A stretch of 7,340 nucleotides of DNA from JBBDRX01 sp040905245. Lineage in GTDB: Bacteria; Bacteroidota; Rhodothermia; Balneolales; Balneolaceae. Positions 1 through 6,540 of the stretch are shown here, in pieces. The stretch lies in contig JBBDRX010000049.1 of assembly GCA_040905245.1 (NCBI GenBank), positions 1 to 7,340 on the forward strand, given 5' to 3'. Position 1 is the first letter of the stretch. Every line of letters starts with the position of its first letter. Below the pieces are notes generated by a model. It made no database searches. It had not been told where the DNA came from and was given only the letters and a program-made list of their open reading frames with translations. The translations under genes and the position numbers were made by a program.

Positions 1-1
1 T

Positions 2-595
2 CTCCTCTGGAAAAAGCCATTCGAAGTGGGCGACCGAATCCAGGTTGCCGATGACCGGGGCGATGTGATCGATATCCGGCTCTTTAAGTTCTCTCTTCTG
101 GAAATCGGCAACTGGGTTCATGCAGACCAAAGTACCGGACGTGTGGTTCACATTCCGAACCGCATGATCTTTGCCCACTCCATCGCCAACTACACCAGCC
201 AGATTGAGTTTATCTGGAACGAGATTGAAGTCATCGTCACCTTTGAGAGTGACTGGCGACGGGCCAAAACCGTCCTGGAAGAGATCGCCGAAGAGCTGCT
301 CGGGAACCTGATCCAGGATGCTGAACAACAGGTAAAACGCCGTTCGGTCAGCTATCTGATTCACTACCAGTTCCTGACGCCCATTGTCTATTCGGAGGTA
401 GTGGGTAATGGCGTACGGTTGACTCTCCGCCATCTGACCCATCCACGAAGCCGGCGAAGTACCAATATGCTCATCTGGGAAGAGATTTTGACCCGATTCG
501 AAAAAGAGCAAAAAATCGATTATGCCTACGAAACCGTTCGAATCTACCGAAACCCGAAGGAAGGCAAGCCCGGCCTTCGGAATAAACCGGGATAA
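2..595 (+). CDS. MscS-family mechanosensitive ion channel, C-terminal part (5' end outside window)
   Basis: This is the soluble cytoplasmic part of a small-conductance mechanosensitive channel, an inner-membrane pore that opens under hypo-osmotic stress and releases solutes. The frame is open from the left edge and reads LLWKKPFEVGDRIQV before any start, so the GTG at 26 is an internal valine and the gene begins outside the window. The visible 197 residues start in the beta domain that follows the pore helix: PFEVGDRI, GDVIDIRLF, then LLEIGNW, ADQSTGR and IPNRMIF, all typical of the MscS middle domain. An alpha/beta C-terminal domain follows, ending in a basic tail (RNPKEGKPGLRNKPG). The transmembrane helices are not in the window, so the subfamily cannot be told. 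A 6-7 bp inverted repeat (554-560 with 574-580) lies inside the last codons; with no T-run it is not called a terminator. The next gene starts 72 bp downstream on the same strand and is probably unrelated in function. Confidence 0.9.
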   Translation, partial: LLWKKPFEVGDRIQVADDRGDVIDIRLFKFSLLEIGNWVHADQSTGRVVHIPNRMIFAHSIANYTSQIEFIWNEIEVIVTFESDWRRAKTVLEEIAEELLGNLIQDAEQQVKRRSVSYLIHYQFLTPIVYSEVVGNGVRLTLRHLTHPRSRRSTNMLIWEEILTRFEKEQKIDYAYETVRIYRNPKEGKPGLRNKPG

Positions 596-622
596 CAGCC
601 ATAAAACCGAGCCGGTTCAACC
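593..622 (+). repeat. 3'-end repeat element, copy A (after the channel gene)
   Basis: The 30 bases beginning at the stop codon of the channel gene match the 30 bases beginning at the stop codon of the next gene (1910-1939) at 24 positions without a gap. The shared core is CCGGTTCAACC at 612-622, and the stop-proximal part TAACAGNCAT is also shared. The similarity is read directly from the bases; its function is unknown. It could be a short dispersed 3'-UTR element or chance convergence helped by the common TAA stop. Confidence 0.5.
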
Positions 623-667
623 AAAAGAACACAGACACAACAATACCCGCAACGAACCAATATACCC

Positions 668-1912
668 ATGACATCATCCAGAAAAGAGTTTCTGAATTTC
701 GGTCTTGGCCTGGCCGCCGCCTCTGCTGCACCAACCATCTGGTCCCGATCGGTCCGAAGCGGATATTCGGAACGTGAGATCGGAGACCGCCTGCGTGCAG
801 GTGACAACCTGAAGGGGATGCACCGGAATGAACTTCCGACTCCAAGCCTGCTGCTGGACCTGGACAAGTTCGAGTACAACCTGAACAAGATGAGCCGGCA
901 TGCAGAGGAGAATTCGATTGCCCTGCGCCCTCACGCCAAGATGCACAAATGCGCCGAGATTGCCCGGCGCCAGCGGGATGCCGGCGCGATCGGTATCTGT
1001 GCCGCCACAATCAATGAAGCAGAGATGCTGGCAAATGAAGGACTGCGCGGAATTCTGATCACTTCAGAAATGGTAGGACGGGAAAAGATTCGCCGGCTTG
1101 TTGCATTGACCCGGCAGGTACCGGATACAATGTCGGTCGTAGACCATCCCCGGCATGCCGATCAGCTAAGCGAAGCGGCAGTCGCCGCGGGTATGACACT
1201 CAATCTGATGCTGGATGTCGATCCGATCGGGCGACGGACAGGGGTTCAGCCCGGAGAGGATGCCAAACGACTGGCCCGGCACGTTGCCTCACTCCCCGGC
1301 CTGCAGCTTCTTGGAGTCCACTCCTATTCGGGAGCATCCTCTCATGTAAACGGATTTGAAGAGCGAAAGGCACACTCCCGCGAAGTCATGGAAGCACCGA
1401 TCCGGACCTGGAGAGAACTTCGACAGGAAGGAATGGAACTGGAGATCTTCTCCGGTGGCAGTACCGGAACCTACAATATCGATACGGAGATCGACGGATT
1501 CACCGAACTGCAGGTAGGCTCCTACCTCTTTATGGATATTGACTACAAACTTATCGGAGGACGTTCCGGTGAAGTCTATGACGATTTTCAGCAGGCGTTG
1601 ACGGTTCTGGGAACGGTCATCAGCAAGAACCACGAAGATCGCGCAACAGTGGATTCAGGAATCAAGTCCTTTGCCACCGACCGGTCCTTCGGGCCGGAGC
1701 TGGTGGGCATCTCCGGAGTCGAGTACCAGCTGGGTGGAGACGAACACGGAATCCTGTTACTCAAGAATCCGGATCGGGAGATCCGACGGGGCGACCGTCT
1801 TGAGTTTTATGTCCCTCACTGCGATCCCAACGTCAACCTCTACAGCCGGCTCCATTGCATGCGGGAAGACACGGTGGAAGATGTGTGGCAGATCGCCGGC
1901 AAACATCTGTAA
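668..1912 (+). CDS. DSD1-type PLP enzyme: D-threonine aldolase / D-serine dehydratase-like, with Tat-like leader
   Basis: This is a fold-type III PLP enzyme with an alanine-racemase-type barrel. The family cleaves D-3-hydroxyamino acids such as D-threonine to glycine plus aldehyde, or deaminates D-serine, with a divalent metal beside PLP. At 414 residues it is slightly longer than family members because of its leader. Residues 53-66 (RNELPTPSLLLDLD) are the usual barrel entry, and RPHAKMHKC at 87-95 holds the presumed PLP lysine K91. HSYSGASSH (218-226) and FSGGSTGTYN (261-270) fit the PLP phosphate-binding region. YVPHCDPNVNLY (381-392) gives the metal pair H384 and D386; the HxD spacing resembles D-threonine aldolase more than the HxC pair of eukaryotic D-serine dehydratase. 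The N-terminus SRKEFLNFGLGLAAASAAP looks like a Tat leader with RK in place of RR. The start at 668 lacks a clear ribosome site. An internal ATG at 818 (M51) would give a leaderless cytosolic protein, but the GGGG before it abuts the codon. The exact substrate cannot be told. Confidence 0.85.
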   Translation: MTSSRKEFLNFGLGLAAASAAPTIWSRSVRSGYSEREIGDRLRAGDNLKGMHRNELPTPSLLLDLDKFEYNLNKMSRHAEENSIALRPHAKMHKCAEIARRQRDAGAIGICAATINEAEMLANEGLRGILITSEMVGREKIRRLVALTRQVPDTMSVVDHPRHADQLSEAAVAAGMTLNLMLDVDPIGRRTGVQPGEDAKRLARHVASLPGLQLLGVHSYSGASSHVNGFEERKAHSREVMEAPIRTWRELRQEGMELEIFSGGSTGTYNIDTEIDGFTELQVGSYLFMDIDYKLIGGRSGEVYDDFQQALTVLGTVISKNHEDRATVDSGIKSFATDRSFGPELVGISGVEYQLGGDEHGILLLKNPDREIRRGDRLEFYVPHCDPNVNLYSRLHCMREDTVEDVWQIAGKHL

Positions 1913-1939
1913 CAGGCATCCAGCCGGCCCGGTTCAACC
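1910..1939 (+). repeat. 3'-end repeat element, copy B (after the aldolase-like gene)
   Basis: This is the second copy of the 30-base element described at 593-622, with 24 of 30 bases identical and the same position relative to the stop codon. Its core CCGGTTCAACC (1929-1939) is also the left arm of the inverted repeat at 1925-1985. A further exact copy of the 11-mer core at 4300-4310 lies inside the lipoprotein gene and may be chance. Confidence 0.5.
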
Positions 1940-1985
1940 CGTGACCTCGTATAGGAATCGGGATGCTATGGGCTGAACCGACCCG
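1925..1985. terminator. Long inverted repeat between convergent genes, possible bidirectional terminator
   Basis: CGGTTCAACCC (1930-1940) pairs with GGGCTGAACCG (1970-1980), with one mismatch in 11 bp. After a 2-nt internal loop, CGG (1925-1927) pairs with CCG (1983-1985). Inside the loop ATAG (1951-1954) can pair with CTAT (1966-1969). It lies between the stops of two convergent genes (1912 and 2030), where a shared terminator is expected. There is no T-run, so an intrinsic terminator of standard form is not shown. It may instead be a pair of inverted copies of the GGTTCARCC element. Confidence 0.4.
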
Positions 1986-2029
1986 CTTACAGGCCTGCCG
2001 ATGCTTGTGCGGCGAATACCAACTGTTGA

Positions 2030-3658
2030 TCAGGTTGCCAGCGGTGGGCCATCAGGAACCATGATCGGTTGCCGGTTACCATCGTCGAACTGATGTTTCC
2101 TGGCAGAGAAGCTGGCATTCAGATATTCGCCCATAAAGAGGCGGCCGGAGAACTGATCCCCATCCAGTTCTCCAATAAAGATATTCAGAACACGATCGCC
2201 GGGTTTTCGCTCTACGCTCACCAGTTTGATCTCTCCTCCTTCGATCGTGCCCATCAGATCACGAGTTGTGAAGTCTCCTTTGTGAGATCCATAGACCCAG
2301 TTTCCAGCCTGTTTTTCAATTGTGAACGTGTGTTTGCTCTCGCTCAAAAAATAGGAAACGTCCACGTTCCAGCGGCCGGCCAGGTCACCTCCCGGACGCT
2401 GCATCGGTTCTTTTGGCTGACGTCGTTCGGAGAGTACTTCATGCAACCGGTTTTTGACGACTTCGTCTTCCCCCGGTTGCATCTGTCCCGAAGTGATGGT
2501 AACCGAGGCATAGTCGTCATTGGTTCGCCCGGCGAGCGCGATGCGCGGCTTGCTGCGCCCGACAATTTCCGCGACCTCTTCTCCATTGATATGGAGCCGA
2601 TTCGGATCCCACTTGATGGTTATACGCGGTGTTTTGTTGCCCAGCCCTTCCGGCTCGGAGATTTCGTAACTGACACCATGGATGGTGGCAAGATGCTGTC
2701 CAATGTTGTTGAGCCACCCGAGCCATCGCTGCCATTCGGCGTCGTGGTCGCGCATGACCCACGCTTCGACAGCAGCCATGCCTCCGATCATCTCTTCCCG
2801 GCCCACCTTGTTGTCCCGTCCGGGGCCGTGATGGGGTGAGCTTGCCTGCCAGGCGGCCATCACAATATCCTTCCGGCCAAGAATCACGCCGGAGCACTGC
2901 GGCCCGTTCATCGCTTTTCCGCCACTGTAGGCGACTACATCGGCGCCGGCTTGCAAGTGGACGTTCGGGATGGTCAGATTTTCTGCGGCGGCATCCACCA
3001 GAATCGGAATGCCGTACCTTTTGGCGATCGGCGCAACGCTTTCGGTGCGAAGTTCGTCACTCTGCCACGACATAATACAGATGAGAGCGGTTTTGGGCGT
3101 AATCGCGCTCTCGAGCTCTTCAAGCGTCTCTACGTTGATGACGTCGACCCCGATATTCCGTATGGCGTGATCGTAGGCGTTTCGCGACCCGCGCGGCATA
3201 ATTACTTCGGTCTTGTCAAACCCGGTCAAATCCGGAATGCGGATCAGTTTCTCCGGATTCCCTCCGGTCACGCAGCCGGCAGTAACGTGTTTCAGGGCCG
3301 CCGCACAGCCAGCGGAGATCATCCCGAATTCGGCCCCGGTCAGTTCGGCCAGGCGCTCCCCGATTCCAAAGGCGAGTTCGTCATACTGGATAAAATTATT
3401 GGAAGCACGACGCATCGACTCTTTTACATGATCGTGCTCAATTGATCCTCCGATAATCGTAAACGTCCCCCGACAGTTAATAATGGGCTCCACGCCCAGA
3501 GAGCGAAAGATATTTTCGTCATCGCGATCGGCCGCTCCATTCAGGGCGGCGGCCAGTGAATCCTGAACAGGGGTCTCGCCCCGGGCCAGTTCACTTGCCA
3601 TAAGGCCGCCCACAGGTAGTGTGGAAAGGATTTGAAGGACTCGTCTTCTGGTAAGCAT
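2030..3658 (-). CDS. SelA-like PLP-dependent lyase/transferase with Tat-type leader and extra C-terminal beta domain
   Basis: This is a fold-type I PLP enzyme related to the catalytic core of SelA (L-seryl-tRNA(Sec) selenium transferase) and to DgaE-like ammonia lyases. The core spans about residues 50-415 of 542: FRSLGVEPIINCRGTFT (51-67), a glycine/alanine-rich cofactor region AGCAAALKH (116-124), VDAAAEN (221-227) with the likely pyridine-contacting D222, and AYSGGKAMNGPQCSG (243-257) with the PLP lysine K248. It lacks the N-terminal tRNA-binding region expected of true selenocysteine synthases, so it is more likely an amino-acid or amino-sugar-acid lyase. The start at 3658 puts a Tat-type leader, MLTRRRVLQILSTLPVGGLMA, at the N-terminus and has GGAG 4 nt upstream. 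A longer reading from 3742 would add 28 residues that bury the leader. Residues about 424-520 (GDLAGRWNVDV to YLNASFSARK) form a beta-rich add-on after a proline-containing linker; its function is unknown. The gene converges on the DSD1-type PLP gene. Confidence 0.84.
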   Translation of the reverse strand: MLTRRRVLQILSTLPVGGLMASELARGETPVQDSLAAALNGAADRDDENIFRSLGVEPIINCRGTFTIIGGSIEHDHVKESMRRASNNFIQYDELAFGIGERLAELTGAEFGMISAGCAAALKHVTAGCVTGGNPEKLIRIPDLTGFDKTEVIMPRGSRNAYDHAIRNIGVDVINVETLEELESAITPKTALICIMSWQSDELRTESVAPIAKRYGIPILVDAAAENLTIPNVHLQAGADVVAYSGGKAMNGPQCSGVILGRKDIVMAAWQASSPHHGPGRDNKVGREEMIGGMAAVEAWVMRDHDAEWQRWLGWLNNIGQHLATIHGVSYEISEPEGLGNKTPRITIKWDPNRLHINGEEVAEIVGRSKPRIALAGRTNDDYASVTITSGQMQPGEDEVVKNRLHEVLSERRQPKEPMQRPGGDLAGRWNVDVSYFLSESKHTFTIEKQAGNWVYGSHKGDFTTRDLMGTIEGGEIKLVSVERKPGDRVLNIFIGELDGDQFSGRLFMGEYLNASFSARKHQFDDGNRQPIMVPDGPPLAT

Positions 3659-3662
3659 TGTA

Positions 3663-3667
3663 CTCCG
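3663..3667 (-). promoter_or_regulatory. Ribosome binding site that decides the SelA-like start
   Basis: On the minus strand CGGAG lies 4 nt before the ATG at 3658. The spacing is a little short, but it is the clearest Shine-Dalgarno match among the genes here. It supports this start over the upstream in-frame ATG at 3742, in agreement with the Tat-type leader that begins at this ATG. Confidence 0.5.
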
Positions 3668-3842
3668 TTTCTTGGTGGTTATAAATAGTGGACGCTGTTG
3701 CTGCCAGCCGGGATTGGCCGGACAATGGCGCCGGGGTTGCAAAACATTAATAAAGCCATGCTAAAGAGTAGGGTTCCGGAATCAATTCTGCAAGGCGGTT
3801 CTGGAGATCGCTTGTAAGGCGACTGCAGATTCTGGAAAACCG

Positions 3843-3865
3843 GCACCCCCAAAAAGTGGGGATGC
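3843..3865. promoter_or_regulatory. Small GC-rich hairpin in the divergent intergenic region
   Basis: GCACCCCCA (3843-3851) pairs with TGGGGATGC (3857-3865) around a 5-nt loop AAAAG, with one C-A mismatch in a 9-bp stem. It sits about 90 bp before the lipoprotein start and about 185 bp before the SelA-like start. It could be part of a 5' leader or an operator. No T-run follows on either strand, so terminator function is not supported. Confidence 0.3.
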
Positions 3866-3953
3866 TTACAGAAATTGAGTGTGTAATCACCTATTTTATC
3901 AAGCAGATTGAATATTTGTGAACATAGTACCGGACTAGTAATCAACGCTCGAT

Positions 3954-4868
3954 ATGATGCAACTAATGACCAATGCCCTTTCCATCTTTGCGCTTGTAAC
4001 TGTACTAATTGTCTCCTGTACCGGGGAAGATGCTTCAGAATCTTCTGCAGTCACATGGCAGACGGTTCAAGGACCAGCTGACCGGGTTCATACCGTTTCC
4101 GGGTTCTCCGGACCCGAAGCCGTTCGATACGATCCGGACCAGGATGTCTACTTCGTCTCCAACTTTACAGGTGGCGGGAATGACCGTGACACGAATGGAT
4201 TTATTTCAAAAATGACCACGGACGGAACAATCGATGTTCTTGAGTTCATGACAGGAACCAATGAACATCCACTGCATGCGCCACGAGGAATGTACATCAC
4301 CGGTTCAACCCTGTGGGCGGCTGATGTTGATGGTGTTCACGGTTTTGACACGGCAACAGGAGAGCAGACCGGTTTTGTCGATTTTACCGAATTCGAACCG
4401 GGTTTTCTGAATGATATTGTCGCGGGAGCGGATGGAAACCTCTACGTAACCGATACAGGAGAGTCCAGACTCTACAAGATCGTAGACGGAGAAGCTGCCA
4501 TTGAAGTGGCATCTCTGCCGATCTCTCCAAATGGCATCACCCTCGATCCCGAGAGTCGGCAACTGATCCTCGCTCCCTGGAATGAAGTCCTGGATTTCTA
4601 CGCCTGGGATCCTGAAGAGGGCGCACTGTCGGTGTTTGACCGGGCTTCCAGCGGGGGTAATTTTGATGGAATCGAATTCTATGAAGGACGCCTGCTGTCC
4701 GCCAGCCAGGTCGACTCAAGCCTTCATGTGACCCAAAACGGAGTAGATCAAGTCTTGATCCATACACCGGGCCGGCCGGCAGATATCGGCCTGGATACCC
4801 GAAAAAATCAAGTAGCCGTCCCCTACATCGCCCGGGATGAAGTGGATATCTGGCAGCTTCCGGGCTGA
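3954..4868 (+). CDS. SMP-30/gluconolactonase-like beta-propeller lipoprotein
   Basis: The protein has 304 residues. Its N-terminus is a type II signal: a hydrophobic run (LSIFALVTVLIV) ending in a lipobox IVSC with C22 as the lipidated residue, so the mature protein should be anchored in an envelope membrane. The rest resembles the six-bladed SMP-30/gluconolactonase propeller, whose members hydrolyse sugar lactones or related esters with one metal ion. The expected metal and substrate residues can be placed: E55 in GPEAV, N153 in FLNDI, N193 in SPNGITLD and D238 in NFDGIEF. Blade-like repeats include GNLYVTDTG (161-169), with an NHL-like look. The true activity could be another hydrolase or a sensor. 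ATG codons at 3954, 3957 and 3966 are all compatible with the signal peptide, and none has a clear ribosome site. The coding sequence is acidic after the signal (TGEDASES). It diverges from the SelA-like gene and converges on prpD. Confidence 0.78.
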   Translation: MMQLMTNALSIFALVTVLIVSCTGEDASESSAVTWQTVQGPADRVHTVSGFSGPEAVRYDPDQDVYFVSNFTGGGNDRDTNGFISKMTTDGTIDVLEFMTGTNEHPLHAPRGMYITGSTLWAADVDGVHGFDTATGEQTGFVDFTEFEPGFLNDIVAGADGNLYVTDTGESRLYKIVDGEAAIEVASLPISPNGITLDPESRQLILAPWNEVLDFYAWDPEEGALSVFDRASSGGNFDGIEFYEGRLLSASQVDSSLHVTQNGVDQVLIHTPGRPADIGLDTRKNQVAVPYIARDEVDIWQLPG

Positions 4869-4876
4869 ACCAACCC
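4862..4876 (-). repeat. GGTTCAGCCC element at the end of the lipoprotein gene
   Basis: GGGCTGAACCAACCC, overlapping the TGA stop of the lipoprotein gene, differs at one base of 15 from GGGCTGAACCGACCC at 1970-1984. Its reverse complement carries the GGTTCARCC core found after the two upstream + strand genes. Part of it is coding, so constraint on the protein end could contribute. Confidence 0.4.
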
Positions 4877-5063
4877 TGTTATTAAATCGTAACCAATCGG
4901 GATCGACTTCAATTCTTGAGGCATGTTCCTATATTGCAGGTTCATAACAAATCTGCCGGTGTCTATCATCAGTCCGAAATCTATGTAAAGACGATGGACC
5001 TGCTCGGCCTCTCTGTTGAATAGTCGTTTTGATGTGTACGAGAGGCCGCGGACGGCTCCAGTC
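4869..5063. other. Convergent intergenic region (195 bp) with a possible decayed coding fragment
   Basis: No complete gene is seen. On the + strand a reading frame is open from 4886 to a TAG at 5021-5023; its last residues (VYHQSEIYVKTMDLLGLSVE) have protein-like composition. It has no usable start except an ATG nine codons before the stop, and a TAA stands just upstream at 4883. It may be the remnant of a deleted gene's 3' end or a chance open stretch. I do not recognise the family. A hairpin at 5005-5048 overlaps its end. Confidence 0.3.
5005..5048. terminator. Perfect 9-bp inverted repeat downstream of prpD, possible terminator
   Basis: CGGCCTCTC (5005-5013) and GAGAGGCCG (5040-5048) are perfect reverse complements around a 26-nt loop. 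For the minus-strand prpCD transcript the stem starts 15 nt after the prpD stop, which suits a terminator or an mRNA 3'-end stabiliser. The long loop and absence of a following T-run on either strand make this uncertain. Confidence 0.4.
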
Positions 5064-6512
5064 TCAATCCGGAAACAACTGTTCGATCAAGGTGGGCACC
5101 GATTGAGCCAGCAACTTGTCCGGGTCATCAAACCACTCTGCGATCGTCGATCGGAGTAAGCCACCGAACCGGTGGTTCATTGCATCGTTCACCTTTTGGC
5201 GCAACAGCGGCAGGCCCTCATTCCGGCGCCGGCGGTGGCCTACCGGATAATCGATCTGAATTCGTTCGCTCTTGCTTCCGTCACTGTAATGAATGGTCAA
5301 CGCGTTCGGAATGGCCCTCTTTTCCAGATCGTAATAGGTGGTTGTGAAATCGATGTTCTCCTCCACTTCCATCTTTTCACGAAGTTCATCGATTCGTGGA
5401 TCACTGGCAATGTCATTTTCATAGTCATCGGCTGTCAACCGGCCGAACAGAAGCGGCACGGCAACCATATACTGAAGGCAGTGATCCCGGTCTGCCGGAT
5501 TGTCGAGCGGACCGGTCTTGTCAATAATCCGCTTAGCGGGTTCCTGTGTCTCGATGAGAATCCTTTCAATGGTGTCCCAACGGCCGGACACCTCCTCGTG
5601 AAGGTTCAACGCACACTCAACGGCCGTCTGCGCATGAAATTCGGCCGGGAAAGAGATTTTAAACAGAATATTCTCCATCACATAGGTACCCAGCGGCCGG
5701 GCCAGTCGGAGAGCCTTGCCATCAAAAAGAACATCCTGAAACCCCCAGTTCTGCGCAGACAGGGCCGACGGGTACCCCATTTCGCCGGTCAACGAAATAA
5801 GTGCCAGACGCACTCCGCGTGCGGTTGCATCACCCGCCGCCCAGCTTTTCCGTGAACCGGTATTGGGGGCATGGCGATACGTCCTGAGGGCTCCACCATC
5901 GATGAAAGCATGAGAGAGTGCGTTGATCACCTGCTTCCGAGAACCGCCCAGAAGCCGGGCAGCCACGGCCGTCGACGCAATACGAACCAGCAGTACGTGG
6001 TCAAGCCCGACCCGGTTAAAACTGTTTTCCAGTGCAAGTACCCCCTGGATTTCGTGTGCCTGGATCATCGCCTGCAGAAGATCCTCAACCAACAGCGGAT
6101 CATCCCCCCGGAGCAGGCGTTGACGGCTCACATAGTCTGCCACTGACAAAATAGCCCCCAGATTGTCTGACGGATGTCCCCATTCGGCTGCCAGCCAGGT
6201 GTCGTTAAAATCGAGCCAGCGAATCATGGCCCCAATATTGAATGCGGCCGTGACGGGGTCCAGTTCATACGCTGTCCCCGGGACTCTTGCACCACTTTTC
6301 ATGTCGGCTCCGGGTACAACAGGTCCCAGTAGTCTGGAACAGGCCGGATAGTCCAGAGACATCATGGCACAGGCAAGCGAATCGAGCAGACAGTACCGGG
6401 CCGTTTCCATCGATACCGGTGTAAACTCATCAAACGAACAGACATAATCGGCAATCCCGGTCAAAACCGGATCGGGATCCGGGCGCCTGGCAGATCTCGG
6501 ATCGTAATTCAT
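5064..6512 (-). CDS. prpD: 2-methylcitrate dehydratase (MmgE/PrpD family)
   Basis: PrpD removes water from 2-methylcitrate to give 2-methyl-cis-aconitate in the methylcitrate cycle, the cytoplasmic route that turns propionyl-CoA into pyruvate and succinate. The 482-residue length matches typical bacterial PrpD (about 480). The strongest family signature is at residues 91-117: FNIGAMIRWLDFNDTW followed by AAEWGHPSDN. YRHAPNTGSRKSWAAGDA is a second conserved block with basic residues suited to binding a tricarboxylate, and FKISFPAEFHAQTAVE is a third. The C-terminal domain (about 360-482) is complete. The ATG at 6512 lies 28 bp after the stop of prpC on the same strand, so the two are very likely co-transcribed. 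No good Shine-Dalgarno sequence precedes it. An iron-sulfur AcnD/PrpF alternative is not needed. No prpB follows; the next gene downstream is convergent. Confidence 0.94.
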   Translation of the reverse strand: MNYDPRSARRPDPDPVLTGIADYVCSFDEFTPVSMETARYCLLDSLACAMMSLDYPACSRLLGPVVPGADMKSGARVPGTAYELDPVTAAFNIGAMIRWLDFNDTWLAAEWGHPSDNLGAILSVADYVSRQRLLRGDDPLLVEDLLQAMIQAHEIQGVLALENSFNRVGLDHVLLVRIASTAVAARLLGGSRKQVINALSHAFIDGGALRTYRHAPNTGSRKSWAAGDATARGVRLALISLTGEMGYPSALSAQNWGFQDVLFDGKALRLARPLGTYVMENILFKISFPAEFHAQTAVECALNLHEEVSGRWDTIERILIETQEPAKRIIDKTGPLDNPADRDHCLQYMVAVPLLFGRLTADDYENDIASDPRIDELREKMEVEENIDFTTTYYDLEKRAIPNALTIHYSDGSKSERIQIDYPVGHRRRRNEGLPLLRQKVNDAMNHRFGGLLRSTIAEWFDDPDKLLAQSVPTLIEQLFPD

Positions 6513-6540
6513 GCGTTCATTCTGTTGTTACTTCAGATTT

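Larger units (their letters stand above)
3659..3953. other. Divergent intergenic region (295 bp), presumed promoters for both neighbours
   Basis: The SelA-like gene (minus) and the lipoprotein gene (plus) diverge from here, so both promoters and any shared operator should lie in it. I could not assign a convincing sigma-70 or Bacteroidota-type -33/-7 promoter. Candidate AT-rich stretches are TATTTATAA on the minus strand (around 3678-3690) and the region 3874-3920 on the plus strand. The 88-codon minus-strand frame across most of it (3679-3945) overlaps the leader-less extension of the SelA-like gene, has no recognisable motif and is not called a gene. A small hairpin is listed separately. 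Confidence 0.5.

Noticed and set aside
1930..1985. GGTTCAACCC resembling a tRNA T-arm
   Set aside because: No acceptor stem, anticodon arm or D arm can be built around it; the bases pair better as the long inverted repeat.
2069..2839. 256-codon + strand open frame opposite the SelA-like gene
   Set aside because: It is antisense to a clear PLP enzyme and shows no family motif of its own.
2030..3658. True selenocysteine synthase (SelA)
   Set aside because: The tRNA-binding N-terminal region is missing, a Tat-type leader is present instead, and no other selenocysteine gene is nearby.
3659..3742. N-terminal extension of the SelA-like protein from an upstream ATG
   Set aside because: It would bury the RRR Tat-type leader inside the protein, and the ATG at 3658 has the better ribosome site.
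3679..3945. 88-codon minus-strand frame in the divergent intergenic region
   Set aside because: It has no family resemblance, no ribosome site and covers the region needed for promoters of both neighbours.
4895..4903. AATCGGGAT 9-mer shared with 1956-1964 near the other repeat copy
   Set aside because: It also occurs within prpC coding sequence (6556-6564), so it is short enough to recur by chance.
5172..5855. 227-codon + strand open frame opposite prpD
   Set aside because: It lies entirely antisense to a strongly supported prpD, has no recognisable domain and is a shadow frame of GC-biased codons.
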